Of a stretch of 34,901 nucleotides of DNA, positions 26,242 to 33,702 are shown piece after piece; within the stretch, counting starts at the first letter, position 1, and the number at the start of each line of letters is the position of its first letter. The DNA lies in NCBI GenBank assembly GCA_964572745.1, contig CAZNFT010000020.1:1-34901 (forward strand), in the 5' to 3' direction. This DNA is from M50B103 sp041667565 (lineage in GTDB: Bacteria > Fidelibacterota > Fidelibacteria > Fidelibacterales > Fidelibacteraceae). The position numbers and the translations under genes were made by a program. The notes beneath the pieces were generated by a model. That model had not been told where the DNA came from. It did not search any database and worked only from the letters and a program-made list of their open reading frames with translations.

Positions 26242-26450
26242 GTAGAATAGCTTGATAGCTGATAGTTGAAAAATTGAGCCGCAATGAATTGCGTCTGTAC
26301 AACTATTTTTTCCAAATTTTGGCACACCTTCGCCCTGACAATTCGGAGCTAGGGCGCGTCTTCGACTTCTTGCCTCTCGCTTCTGGCTTATGTCTACTGA
26401 ATTATTCCGGCTTTTCGCCTTTATACTTCCAAAGGATTTATGTAAACTTG

Positions 26451-26478
26451 TCACCGATTACTGGTCACGGATTACTGG
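26451..26478. repeat. Two-copy 14-bp tandem repeat
   Basis: TCACCGATTACTGG (26451-26464) is followed at once by TCACGGATTACTGG (26465-26478), 13 of 14 bases identical. It abuts the stop codon of the antiporter gene at 26482. Confidence 0.85.
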
Positions 26479-26481
26479 TCT

Positions 26482-27735
26482 CTATTCAATTTCACCGGCT
26501 TTTTTTAATGCAAAACGCGCTAAAAGAGGTCCGATGATCTCAAAGATCAAACAGCTTGCGGTTATGACCGTTATGACCGTATTTCCTATATAATCGCCTG
26601 TAGTGATACCACTATCAAGCATTCTACCCAATCCGGCGAATTCTTGCTTAACGATAAGAGATAGACCAATAGCAACCCCGGCCTGAGATAAAATCCCTAT
26701 ACCAATCCAGTTTTTTATTTTGGGATCCACATGACCAAACAGTCCACCTAAGAAAGATCCGGAAATTTTGCCGACACTTCTTGCTACAATATAGACTAAT
26801 CCTAAAAGGCCCAAAGAGGGAATAGTGTTGATATGTAAATTTGCTCCCGCCAGAGTAAAAAACAAGATAAAAAGCAGGGGCATAAAAGAAGGTAATCTAT
26901 CATGAATACGCTGAATTAACTCGTAGGACTGCGTATTTACAATAATCATCCCCATCACCATATTGGTTAATATCAGTGATAAGTTAAATATTGTGCTTAT
27001 GCCGATCCCGAGGAGGACAAATCCAATTAAGAGAATGGATACATCTCCTGAATTTTTAAGTCTTTTGGCAAGTAAGGAAAAAATAATAGCTAAAAGGCTA
27101 CCTATTCCAATTGAAAGGAGAACTTCTTTTAAGGGCGTCCACGCGGAAAGCCAAAAGTTACTTTCAATTATACCGGTTTCTGCCTCTAGAATATTCTTGG
27201 CAATAGCCGCAGCAAAGCCAAAAATAATAATACCTAAACCATCATCGAATCCCACAACGGCATACAGGGCTTTTGTTAAAGGTCCTTTTGCTTTGTATTC
27301 CTGAATAATGGCAACGGTACCTGCCGGAGCAGAAGCAGCGGCTATAGCACCAAAGATCAAAGCTAATGAAAGATTTTTAGTTAAAAGATACAAGGAGCCT
27401 GTCACAAGTACAAAGGTGCCAATTGATTCTGCAAAAATTATACTAATAATTCCACCACCAAGTTTTTTTAATGATGAAAATTTTAATTCCAGACCAATAC
27501 TTATTGCCACAAAACCAAGGGCTATTTCAGTAATAAAAGCGAGTTCTTCTTGTTGAGTTTCACCTAATATATTCAGTAAAGATGGTCCCAGCAGAATACC
27601 AAAAAGCATAAAACCAATAAGTGAGGGAAGTTTGATCAATCTAACAGTTCTACCAAAATAAAAGGCTATAATAATGATCACACCAAAGACCAATAATACC
27701 GGTAAATCCTGCAGATTCATAAAAAAGTCATTCAT
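26482..27735 (-). CDS. Cation/proton antiporter (CPA2-type)
   Basis: Inner-membrane monovalent cation/H+ exchanger of 417 residues with about 12 hydrophobic segments and no C-terminal RCK/TrkA domain. The N-terminal helix region LPSLIGFMLFGILLGPSLL, IGLELKF near residues 80-86, AAASAPAGTVAI near 132-143 and VVGFDDGLGIIIFG near 160-173 match the Na+/H+ exchanger domain. The paired aspartates D164-D165 correspond to the ion-binding pair, and two acidic residues there are usually linked to electrogenic transport. The gene follows the PTS-IIA gene by 11 nt, and coupling of such antiporters with IIA-like regulators is a recurrent arrangement. Na+ or K+ preference is unknown. Confidence 0.9.
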   Translation of the reverse strand: MNDFFMNLQDLPVLLVFGVIIIIAFYFGRTVRLIKLPSLIGFMLFGILLGPSLLNILGETQQEELAFITEIALGFVAISIGLELKFSSLKKLGGGIISIIFAESIGTFVLVTGSLYLLTKNLSLALIFGAIAAASAPAGTVAIIQEYKAKGPLTKALYAVVGFDDGLGIIIFGFAAAIAKNILEAETGIIESNFWLSAWTPLKEVLLSIGIGSLLAIIFSLLAKRLKNSGDVSILLIGFVLLGIGISTIFNLSLILTNMVMGMIIVNTQSYELIQRIHDRLPSFMPLLFILFFTLAGANLHINTIPSLGLLGLVYIVARSVGKISGSFLGGLFGHVDPKIKNWIGIGILSQAGVAIGLSLIVKQEFAGLGRMLDSGITTGDYIGNTVITVITASCLIFEIIGPLLARFALKKAGEIE

Positions 27736-27746
27736 AATACATTATC

Positions 27747-28559
27747 CTATATATCAAGATTGCCAAAGAAAAAACTTAAGGAGTGTGAAGTGACCATTGC
27801 TTTGGATTCACAATTATTATCCTGTATGATCATTTTAATCTTTCGCAATGTATCATTTACATAAACTCTGTTCACAACGGCATGAATGATATGGTGAAAC
27901 CCTTTATGTTCCTCATTCATGAAATGAGAGAATAGTGGAAGTGCATATAAGTATTTTCCAACATTATTTGCCTCGATCACGGAAAGATGAATATCTTCTA
28001 CTTCCGATAGTAATTCAAGGATATAGTCAAAGACTTCGGCATCCTGAACATGGATGTTAATTTGTGAATATTCCTGAGGCAGGTCTTCAGTGTTTCCCCA
28101 TTGAGAGAACTTTAATAATTCGTCAAAAAAGGAAACACTATCTTTTTGTTTACATAATGTTTTAACATGTGATGGATTTTTAAGGACCTTGGCGATCTCA
28201 GATAAAATTTTAATATGCGTGTTTCGTTTTTTTGCAGGTGCGATAATATAAACAAAAAGCTTTACGGGGGCGCCGTCTAAAGCATTGAAATCTATACCAT
28301 CTTCCGAGACCAATGCGCCAATGACAAAATCATCAATATTGCTCAGTGTACAGTGAGGAATAGCAATGCCATCTCCAAATCCGGTTGAACCAAGTGCTTC
28401 GCGAGCTTTTAATTGTTTTAACAATGCTTTAGGATCGATATTTTCTAAAGTTTTAGATTGTACTGCAGATCTTGCGATCTCTTCTAAAAGTTCATGCTTT
28501 GTGCCGGCTTGAGTGACGATATTTTTTGTCTCTAGATTAAAATATTTTATAATTTTCAT
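27747..28559 (-). CDS. PTS EIIA type-2 domain protein with C-terminal possibly PII-like domain
   Basis: A 270-residue two-part protein. Residues 1-150 are a fructose/nitrogen-type EIIA domain: the phosphorylatable histidine is H69 in GFGDGIAIPHCTLSN, and KLFVYIIAPAKKRNTHIKILSEIAKVL is the usual following strand-helix. Residues about 160-270 start INIHVQDAEVFDYILELLSEV and continue with SVIEANNVGKYL and a strand-rich end, a beta-alpha-beta pattern that I read as a ferredoxin-like/PII-type fold (inference). No EIIB/EIIC is present, so it is likely regulatory. It has GAGGAAAA before the ATG and precedes the antiporter by 11 nt, which suggests control of ion exchange by phosphorylation state. Confidence 0.87.
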   Translation of the reverse strand: MKIIKYFNLETKNIVTQAGTKHELLEEIARSAVQSKTLENIDPKALLKQLKAREALGSTGFGDGIAIPHCTLSNIDDFVIGALVSEDGIDFNALDGAPVKLFVYIIAPAKKRNTHIKILSEIAKVLKNPSHVKTLCKQKDSVSFFDELLKFSQWGNTEDLPQEYSQINIHVQDAEVFDYILELLSEVEDIHLSVIEANNVGKYLYALPLFSHFMNEEHKGFHHIIHAVVNRVYVNDTLRKIKMIIQDNNCESKAMVTSHSLSFFFGNLDI

Positions 28560-28571
28560 ATTTTCCTCTCA

Positions 28572-28865
28572 TTATTTTCTAAAGAAACATATAGTTCTAA
28601 TACTTTTTTTGTCAATTGTAAATATTGATTTTGATCTTTTTTTAAATTCATACCCTAAATTTTTGTGCAATAATATATCTTCTATACTCATAAGATGATA
28701 CATGATAAAATCTTCAATATCAAGCAAGATGTTGCATATAGTTGTTTGTTTATAGCAAGAATACTGTAAAGAAGTATGATATCCGGAGCGTGCCGGTTCA
28801 ATCTGGAGCAGTCTTATAAAATCAACTTTAGATAGTGAATCTATTATAAGTTGTAGAGATTTCAC
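28572..28865 (-). CDS. Possible small protein starting at GTG, coupled to upstream gene
   Basis: A 97-codon open frame whose product I do not recognise (opening KSLQLIIDSLSKVDFIRLLQ; several cysteines and a basic C terminus). In its favour: GTG at 28865 overlaps the stop of the upstream membrane gene by four bases (GTGA), and its TAA lies 12 nt before the PTS-IIA start, so it fills an otherwise unexplained 300-nt hole in a tight operon. Against it: no strong ribosome site, rare start codon and no known homologue. The frame stays open upstream to 29021, but that part only shadows the membrane gene. Confidence 0.45.
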   Translation of the reverse strand: MKSLQLIIDSLSKVDFIRLLQIEPARSGYHTSLQYSCYKQTTICNILLDIEDFIMYHLMSIEDILLHKNLGYEFKKRSKSIFTIDKKSIRTICFFRK

Positions 28866-29272
28866 GAATTTGCTTCTTTTTGTAATACGACTAAGGTAAT
28901 GAGCTGATGCATAATATAAAAACCAATGAAGGAAAAAAGAAAGGGCAGAGCTTCGAGAGCAGAAAGCATGACCGTCAGGAATAAACATAAAGCTAAAACG
29001 ACAAAACGAATGATGGTCCATGTTTTAATATCGGACATCATTTTTTTATAGCTACGCTCGCCTTGTTTTTTTTTAGAGACTAAATATGCAAGAATTGAGT
29101 TTGCTAGACTAATGCCAGCAGGTAGAATATTTTCCAGTTTAAATTCATTATGATTGAGAAGTGTAAGAATTAGTATCAAGATAATAGTGGAGCCAATAAT
29201 AAAGGTAAAAAAATGAGGCATACCCCAAGGCTGGTTTGATTGTTTTTTTCTTTCCTTTTCGAAACCTTTCAT
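28862..29272 (-). CDS. Small four-helix membrane protein, weakly AtpI-like
   Basis: A 136-residue membrane protein with a basic start (MKGFEKERKKQSNQPWG) and hydrophobic segments near 20-40, 50-66, 88-107 and 108-130. The layout of NSILAYLVSKKK, a charged loop and a C-terminal helix pair ending in FIGFYIMHQLITLVVLQ resembles ATP synthase subunit I/AtpI-type proteins, but no ATP synthase genes are near and the match is only by eye. GAGGAAAG precedes the ATG. It is the first gene before the PTS-IIA and antiporter genes and has a palindromic sequence about 80-125 nt upstream. Confidence 0.7.
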   Translation of the reverse strand: MKGFEKERKKQSNQPWGMPHFFTFIIGSTIILILILTLLNHNEFKLENILPAGISLANSILAYLVSKKKQGERSYKKMMSDIKTWTIIRFVVLALCLFLTVMLSALEALPFLFSFIGFYIMHQLITLVVLQKEANS

Positions 29273-29353
29273 ATTCTTTCCTCACAATGTAAAAAGTAAG
29301 ATAAAAAAACCTAAAGAGCAAAGCTTTAGCAAGGAAAAGGGAAAAGTATAATA

Positions 29354-29396
29354 TATTGACCCAATAGAAAGTGAAATCTATTGACCCAATAGATTT
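29354..29396 (-). promoter_or_regulatory. Two-copy palindromic operator-like element
   Basis: TATTGACCCAATAGA occurs twice, at 29354-29368 and 29379-29393, 25 bp apart. The second copy is a perfect inverted repeat: AAATCTATTG (29374-29383), centre ACC, CAATAGATTT (29387-29396). It lies 80-125 nt upstream of the small membrane protein that heads the PTS-IIA/antiporter run and about 70 nt past the ftsB-like stop. Spacing of about 2.4 helical turns suggests cooperative binding by a dimeric regulator. The regulator is not in the window. Confidence 0.6.
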
Positions 29397-29465
29397 AACT
29401 TTGTTCTTTTTGATTAATTATTTCTGGTTTCTGGGCTCTGCTTGCTTGAATCTGACTTATGATCA

Positions 29466-29777
29466 CTATTCAGTGATAACTTTATAAACCTTTTCGCCGG
29501 GTTTGACCATATTATATTGCTCGCGAGCTGTTTTCTCTATGTAGCTTTCATTATTTTCTAACATCTTTTTCTCATTGAGCAAGAGGGCTTGCTTGGTCTC
29601 AAGATCTATTTTTTCTTCTATGAGATCCTCGTGTTCTTCTTTGGCTTTAAAAAGGTAAAGAAGACCGTTGTTATTTAAGAGCAATAAAGCCAGGCATATT
29701 AAAATAACGATTACAATAACTTTGAGCCTTGCAGAAGAATCAAAAGTTTTTTTTTCGTTTTTATTTTTGTATGCCAT
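29466..29777 (-). CDS. ftsB: FtsB/DivIC-family septum formation protein
   Basis: A 103-residue bitopic division protein of the FtsB/DivIC family, expected to sit in the inner membrane and link early and late divisome parts. It has a short basic cytoplasmic start, one transmembrane helix (about 19-40, LKVIVIVILICLALLLL), then a periplasmic coiled coil rich in E, K and L (about 46-80), ending in ESYIEKTAREQYNMVKPGEKVYKV, which is the family's hallmark. Position just behind enolase is a common bacterial arrangement. The ATG has no recognisable Shine-Dalgarno; a hairpin lies directly upstream. Confidence 0.88.
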   Translation of the reverse strand: MAYKNKNEKKTFDSSARLKVIVIVILICLALLLLNNNGLLYLFKAKEEHEDLIEEKIDLETKQALLLNEKKMLENNESYIEKTAREQYNMVKPGEKVYKVITE

Positions 29778-29790
29778 AAGTATAAAAGGA

Positions 29791-29820
29791 AAGAGCGGAA
29801 GAAAAAGTTCCCCCGCTCTT
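29791..29820 (-). terminator. Hairpin between eno and ftsB
   Basis: Arms AAGAGCGG (29791-29798) and CCGCTCTT (29813-29820) flank a 14-base A/C-rich loop. On the minus strand the stem is followed by TCCTTTTATAC. It may be a partial terminator that reduces ftsB expression relative to enolase. Confidence 0.65.
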
Positions 29821-29833
29821 ATGTAACATTAGC

Positions 29834-31117
29834 TTATTTCCCTGAGAGAGCAGAAAGTCCGCGGAATTTCTTGATATCATCAAGTTCTTCTTCAATGCGG
29901 ATAAGCTGATTGTATTTTGCAATACGATCTGAGCGTGAAGCTGAGCCGGTTTTGATCTGACCAACTCCGGTAGCAACTGCGAGGTCTGCAATAAATGTAT
30001 CTGCAGTTTCACCTGAACGGTGAGAGATAACAGCAGCAAAACCATTCAGTTTGGCCAATTCAATAGCATCGAGAGTTTCAGTGACTGTACCGATCTGATT
30101 CAATTTGATCAGGATGGCATTAGCTGATTTTTCGTCAATGCCTTTCTGTAGAAGTTTGGGGTTGGTAACAAAAAGATCATCACCCACGAGCTGGATTTTC
30201 TTGCCTAATTTCTCAGTAAGAGTTTTCCAGCCGGCCCAGTCATTTTCATCAAGACCATCTTCTATAGAAACGATAGGATATTTTTCTACCCATGAAGCAT
30301 AAAGTTCGACCATATCTTCAGCAGACATCATTTTGTTTTCTGAAGCCAGGTTGTATTTAGCTGTTTTTTTATCATAAAATTCACTGGCTGCAACATCTAA
30401 AGCGATAAAGAGATCTTTTCCTGCTTTGTATTTTGTGCGATTGGCAGCTTCGATAATGACTTGTATAGCTTCTTCGTTTGACCCTAAGTTGGGAGCGAAT
30501 CCACCTTCATCACCAACAGCTGTATTAAGACCTTTTTCTTTCAGGACGCTTTTAAGGTTATGAAAAACCTCAACGCCCATTTGAAGTGCTTCTGAAAAAC
30601 TTTTTGCTCCGCAAGGATAGATCATGAATTCCTGAAAATCAACGTTGTTGTCCGCATGTGAACCGCCATTAAGAATATTCATCATAGGAACAGGAAGAAC
30701 GCGGGCATTTGCACCACCAAGATATTGATATAAAGGCATGCCATAATAATCAGCTGCTGCGCGTGCAACTGCCATAGAAACGCCAAGAATTGCGTTGGCA
30801 CCCAAGACATCTTTTTTTTCTGTTCCATCCAGATCAAGCATGATCATATCTACATAAGCCTGATCGAGAGCATCTTCACCGATCAAACTGGGAGCGATGG
30901 TTTCATTAATATTTTGAACGGCTTTCAAAACACCTTTACCCATGTAGCGATCGCCACCGTCGCGAAGTTCTAAAGCTTCATGCTCTCCGGTTGATGCGCC
31001 GGATGGAACGGCTGCGCGCCCGAATGCACCGCTTTCAAGAGTTACTTCGCATTCTACTGTCGGATTGCCGCGTGAATCAAGGATCTCGCGTGCAAAGACA
31101 TCAATTATAGTTGACAT
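29834..31117 (-). CDS. eno: Enolase
   Basis: Converts 2-phosphoglycerate to phosphoenolpyruvate. The 427-residue product has the full family layout: IIDVFAREILDSRGNPTVECEV at the start, AVPSGASTGEHEALELRDGG near residues 35-54, GDEGGFAPNLGSNEEAI near 203-219, magnesium ligands in LDVAASEFY, SIEDGLDE and LVGDDLFVTN, and the catalytic ISHRSGETADTFIADLAV near 366-383. Length is normal (about 430). AAGGAG precedes the ATG. It leads the eno-ftsB unit. Confidence 0.98.
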   Translation of the reverse strand: MSTIIDVFAREILDSRGNPTVECEVTLESGAFGRAAVPSGASTGEHEALELRDGGDRYMGKGVLKAVQNINETIAPSLIGEDALDQAYVDMIMLDLDGTEKKDVLGANAILGVSMAVARAAADYYGMPLYQYLGGANARVLPVPMMNILNGGSHADNNVDFQEFMIYPCGAKSFSEALQMGVEVFHNLKSVLKEKGLNTAVGDEGGFAPNLGSNEEAIQVIIEAANRTKYKAGKDLFIALDVAASEFYDKKTAKYNLASENKMMSAEDMVELYASWVEKYPIVSIEDGLDENDWAGWKTLTEKLGKKIQLVGDDLFVTNPKLLQKGIDEKSANAILIKLNQIGTVTETLDAIELAKLNGFAAVISHRSGETADTFIADLAVATGVGQIKTGSASRSDRIAKYNQLIRIEEELDDIKKFRGLSALSGK

Positions 31118-31208
31118 ATTTATTCTCCTTTTTGTTTGTTAAGTCGCCCGAATATAATGTTTTGGTCATCATTTTAAAAGTTAATTCTTGGCCCTGGTAG
31201 TGAGTAAT

Positions 31209-31229
31209 GTAGAGACGCGATACATCATG
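31209..31229. repeat. Half of a GTAGAGACGCGAT-type palindromic repeat
   Basis: GTAGAGACGCGATACATC lies in the gap between trxB and eno. Its reverse complement, ATGTATCGCGTCTCTAC, matches ATGAATTGCGTCTGTAC near 26284-26300 at 14 of 17 bases. Both look like decayed halves of a dispersed palindromic repeat of the GTAGAGACGC type known from several bacterial groups. Confidence 0.45.
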
Positions 31230-31339
31230 TTTTGACAATGCAGAAAGCAAAAAAAGGTCTCACGATTCATTCTTGAATATAAGTCGGATCACGATAGTTC
31301 ATTGTGCGCAATTCATTTCATGCCTTGGGATCTCAGGAC

Positions 31340-32281
31340 TTATTCGCTTGTCCCCGCCAGAAACCTCTCCGCATCCATGGCGGCTTGGCATCCGGAACCT
31401 GCTGCCGTAATAGCTTGTCGGTAATTAGGATCCTGAACATCTCCACAAGCAAATACGCCTTCGAGATTCGTTCTGCTGTTGTAAGGCTGAGTTTTTATGT
31501 ATCCATTATCATTGGTTTCTATCACATCGCTAAAGAGATCGCTGTTGGGATGATGCCCAATGGCAACAAAAAAACCGGCAGCGGGAATTTCTTCGATCTC
31601 ATTGGTTTTTACATTGCGAATCCGGACGCCGGTAACGCCAACAGGACCCTGTTCGCCCAAAACTTCTTCGACAACGGAATCCCATTTGATGATGATTTTT
31701 TCGTGATTCTTGACTTTTTCGGACATGAAAACCGATGCGCGAAATTCATCGCGACGATGAATCAGTGTGACAGTTTTGCCAAAATGAGTCAAATACATCG
31801 CTTCTTCGAGGGCTGTATCGCCGCCGCCAACTACCACAATGTCTTTATCCTTGTAGAAAAAACCATCGCAGGTTGCGCAAGCCGATACTCCAAATCCTTT
31901 TAATTTGCTTTCAGATTCAAGTCCAAGATACTTTGCTGAAGCACCGGTAGAAATGATCAAACTGTCCGCAAGAAATTCATTTCCTTCGTCATCAACAACT
32001 TTAAAAGGACGATTTTTAAGGTCAACATTCACAATACTGTTGTATTTATTGCTTGTGCCAAAACGCAAGGCTTGTTCTCGCATTTTTTCCATCAATTCGG
32101 GACCGGTGATACCTTCGGGAAAGCCCGGAAAATTTTCTATCTCTGTTGTGGTTGTCAATTGACCACCGGGCTGCGCACCTTCAAAGATCAGTGGTTCTAA
32201 GCCGGCTCGTGCAGCATAGATAGCAGCTGTTAAGCCTGCAGGACCAGATCCGATGATAATAACTTTTTTGTGTTCACTCAT
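31340..32281 (-). CDS. trxB: Thioredoxin reductase
   Basis: NADPH-dependent flavoprotein that reduces thioredoxin. The 313-residue product has the FAD-binding GSGPAG at residues 11-16, the redox pair C135-A-T-C138, the NADPH site VGGGDTALEEA near 151-161 with HRRDEFRAS following, and the C-terminal FAD motif GVFACGDVQDPNYRQAITAAGSGC. Length is typical (about 310). GAGGAAAA precedes the ATG. The SMP-30-like lipoprotein gene ends 10 nt upstream, so the two are likely co-transcribed. No thioredoxin gene is in the window. Confidence 0.97.
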   Translation of the reverse strand: MSEHKKVIIIGSGPAGLTAAIYAARAGLEPLIFEGAQPGGQLTTTTEIENFPGFPEGITGPELMEKMREQALRFGTSNKYNSIVNVDLKNRPFKVVDDEGNEFLADSLIISTGASAKYLGLESESKLKGFGVSACATCDGFFYKDKDIVVVGGGDTALEEAMYLTHFGKTVTLIHRRDEFRASVFMSEKVKNHEKIIIKWDSVVEEVLGEQGPVGVTGVRIRNVKTNEIEEIPAAGFFVAIGHHPNSDLFSDVIETNDNGYIKTQPYNSRTNLEGVFACGDVQDPNYRQAITAAGSGCQAAMDAERFLAGTSE

Positions 32282-32291
32282 ATATTTTCCT

Positions 32292-33185
32292 CTATTTTTT
32301 TACATGTCCGGCAATGCCTGTGCGAATGGCATATACTTTATTCGTTTCACATTCACTAATATATAATGTACGCATGTCTTTCCCTCCGAATTCCACATTT
32401 GAGGGGCGAGATCCAGGGGTTTTTAAACTATCAAGAAGTTCTCCCTCAGGCGAGACTACAAATATCTTGCCACCACCAAAATACGCAATATAAAGATTCC
32501 CTTTTTCATCCACATCCATTCCATCAGGATCTTGATTCCCGGGTGGAAGTGTGATAAGTGTATCAATTGTTCCATTTTTTTGATGGATGGATAAAATATT
32601 TTTATTGACGGATTCACCCACATACAAAATCTTACCATCGGGTGAAAAGCTAAGGCCATTGGGAAACTGAAGTCCATCCATGATACATTTTGTTTCTCCG
32701 GAAATAGGGTCGGTCTGAAAAACACGACCGTCAAATATATTTTCATCGTAAGATTTCGGGTCAGTAAAATAGATCAAGCCCGAAGGCGAAAGCGCTATAT
32801 CGTTAGGACGATTAAATTTATTTCCCTGATGATCTTTGTCTGTCAGGATTTCCAGTTTTTTATCTATAGAATACTTTAGGATCTGACCTTTGCCATATTC
32901 ACAAATGTACAAATTACCGGCAGCATCAAAAGCTGTACCATTGGTATTTTTTAACCCCTGCTCACGGTTTAGCAAAGTATCGCAAAAGCCATTTTCAACA
33001 GACGCTATCCAGCCGCCATAACAATTCGAAAACACAAGTTGATCTTGATGAATAGCCAGACCTTCCGGGAAATCAAGATTCTCGGCAAGGACTGTAAAAT
33101 CACCGATAAAATAGTCGGTTTTACTACAAGAAATAGTAAGAAGGCTTAGCAATATTATCAGAAAAAAATATAAAGATCCTTTCAT
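32292..33185 (-). CDS. SMP-30/gluconolactonase-like lipoprotein
   Basis: A 297-residue exported lipoprotein with lipobox cysteine C20 (LLTISC) and a six-bladed propeller of the SMP-30/gluconolactonase/LRE group. Visible elements are LDFPEGLAIHQDQLVFSN near 36-54, NTNGTAFDAAGNLYICEYG near 80-98, FNRPNDIALSPSGLIYFTDP near 124-143, and QFPNGLSFSPDGKILYVGES near 173-192. The E in FPEG, N in RPND and the D in the later QDPDGMD segment (usually the metal ligands) are kept, so lactonase activity is possible. Substrate is unknown. GAGGA precedes the ATG, and trxB follows closely. Confidence 0.87.
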   Translation of the reverse strand: MKGSLYFFLIILLSLLTISCSKTDYFIGDFTVLAENLDFPEGLAIHQDQLVFSNCYGGWIASVENGFCDTLLNREQGLKNTNGTAFDAAGNLYICEYGKGQILKYSIDKKLEILTDKDHQGNKFNRPNDIALSPSGLIYFTDPKSYDENIFDGRVFQTDPISGETKCIMDGLQFPNGLSFSPDGKILYVGESVNKNILSIHQKNGTIDTLITLPPGNQDPDGMDVDEKGNLYIAYFGGGKIFVVSPEGELLDSLKTPGSRPSNVEFGGKDMRTLYISECETNKVYAIRTGIAGHVKK

Positions 33186-33702
33186 AAATCCTCTTTTTTA
33201 ACAAGTTAAAATATAAGGAATTTTTTGCGAAAATACAAAGGAAGACATAGGCCTAAGTCGAGAACCCCAAGACCTTAAAGGCTGGGCGCTAAACAGTAAA
33301 TACTGAAAAACGGTGAATAGTAAAATGCTGAGCAGAGATCTAGAGCCGGAAAAGGAAAATTTGTCAATTCGTTTGCGAAGCGGGTGCCGGCTACTTAAAA
33401 GTAGTGTCAAGTGCTAGATGTGTATCTGATCTGTCCGCCCAAGCCGTGGCGACCTTAGATATCGCATCAGGGTATTAGGAAGAATTCAACTATATTCTTA
33501 TTCTACAGTTACTAAAACGTGTGTTCAATATTTCAACATTTAAGGAAGTTTAGTTTTGAGCCTAAAAGCAAAATACAATCCGGCACAAAATATTGACCAA
33601 GCTCTACTTTGCCCTGACAATTCAGTGCTTCGAAGAGCAAGCTCCTCAGCCCTAAGCTTCTTACCTTCATATCTTCTTCTTTCACTCTATGTGAGGTATT
33701 TA
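33186..33702. other. Long intergenic region with decayed short repeats
   Basis: No credible gene lies in this 517-nt gap; open frames here have no ribosome sites and no recognisable products. It holds degenerate words seen elsewhere: AACAGTAAATACTG with AACGGTGAATAGTAA nearby (about 33292-33323), TTTGTCAATTCG near 33360, the 13-mer GCCCTGACAATTC at 33611-33623, and CTTCTTACCTTC at 33657-33668, which reappears inverted at the right end of the window. The region seems to be a store of decayed repeats, not a lost gene. Confidence 0.65.

Larger units (their letters stand above)
26155..26481. other. Intergenic region with terminator and degenerate repeats
   Basis: The 327-nt gap between GH20 and the antiporter gene (convergent) has no credible gene. 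It holds the GH20 terminator (26198-26241), a short palindromic CGCAA-TGAA-TTGCG at 26280-26293 followed by TCTGTAC, the 13-mer GCCCTGACAATTC at 26332-26344 shared with 33611-33623, and a 14-bp tandem repeat at 26451-26478. Confidence 0.7.

Noticed and set aside
28862..29272. Firm assignment as ATP synthase subunit I
   Set aside because: The helix layout is similar, but there are no ATP synthase genes in the window and no diagnostic motif, so it is left as a small membrane protein.
33198..33410. 70-codon minus-strand open frame in the long gap
   Set aside because: Serine/leucine-rich noise translated from repeat-like sequence, with no ribosome site.
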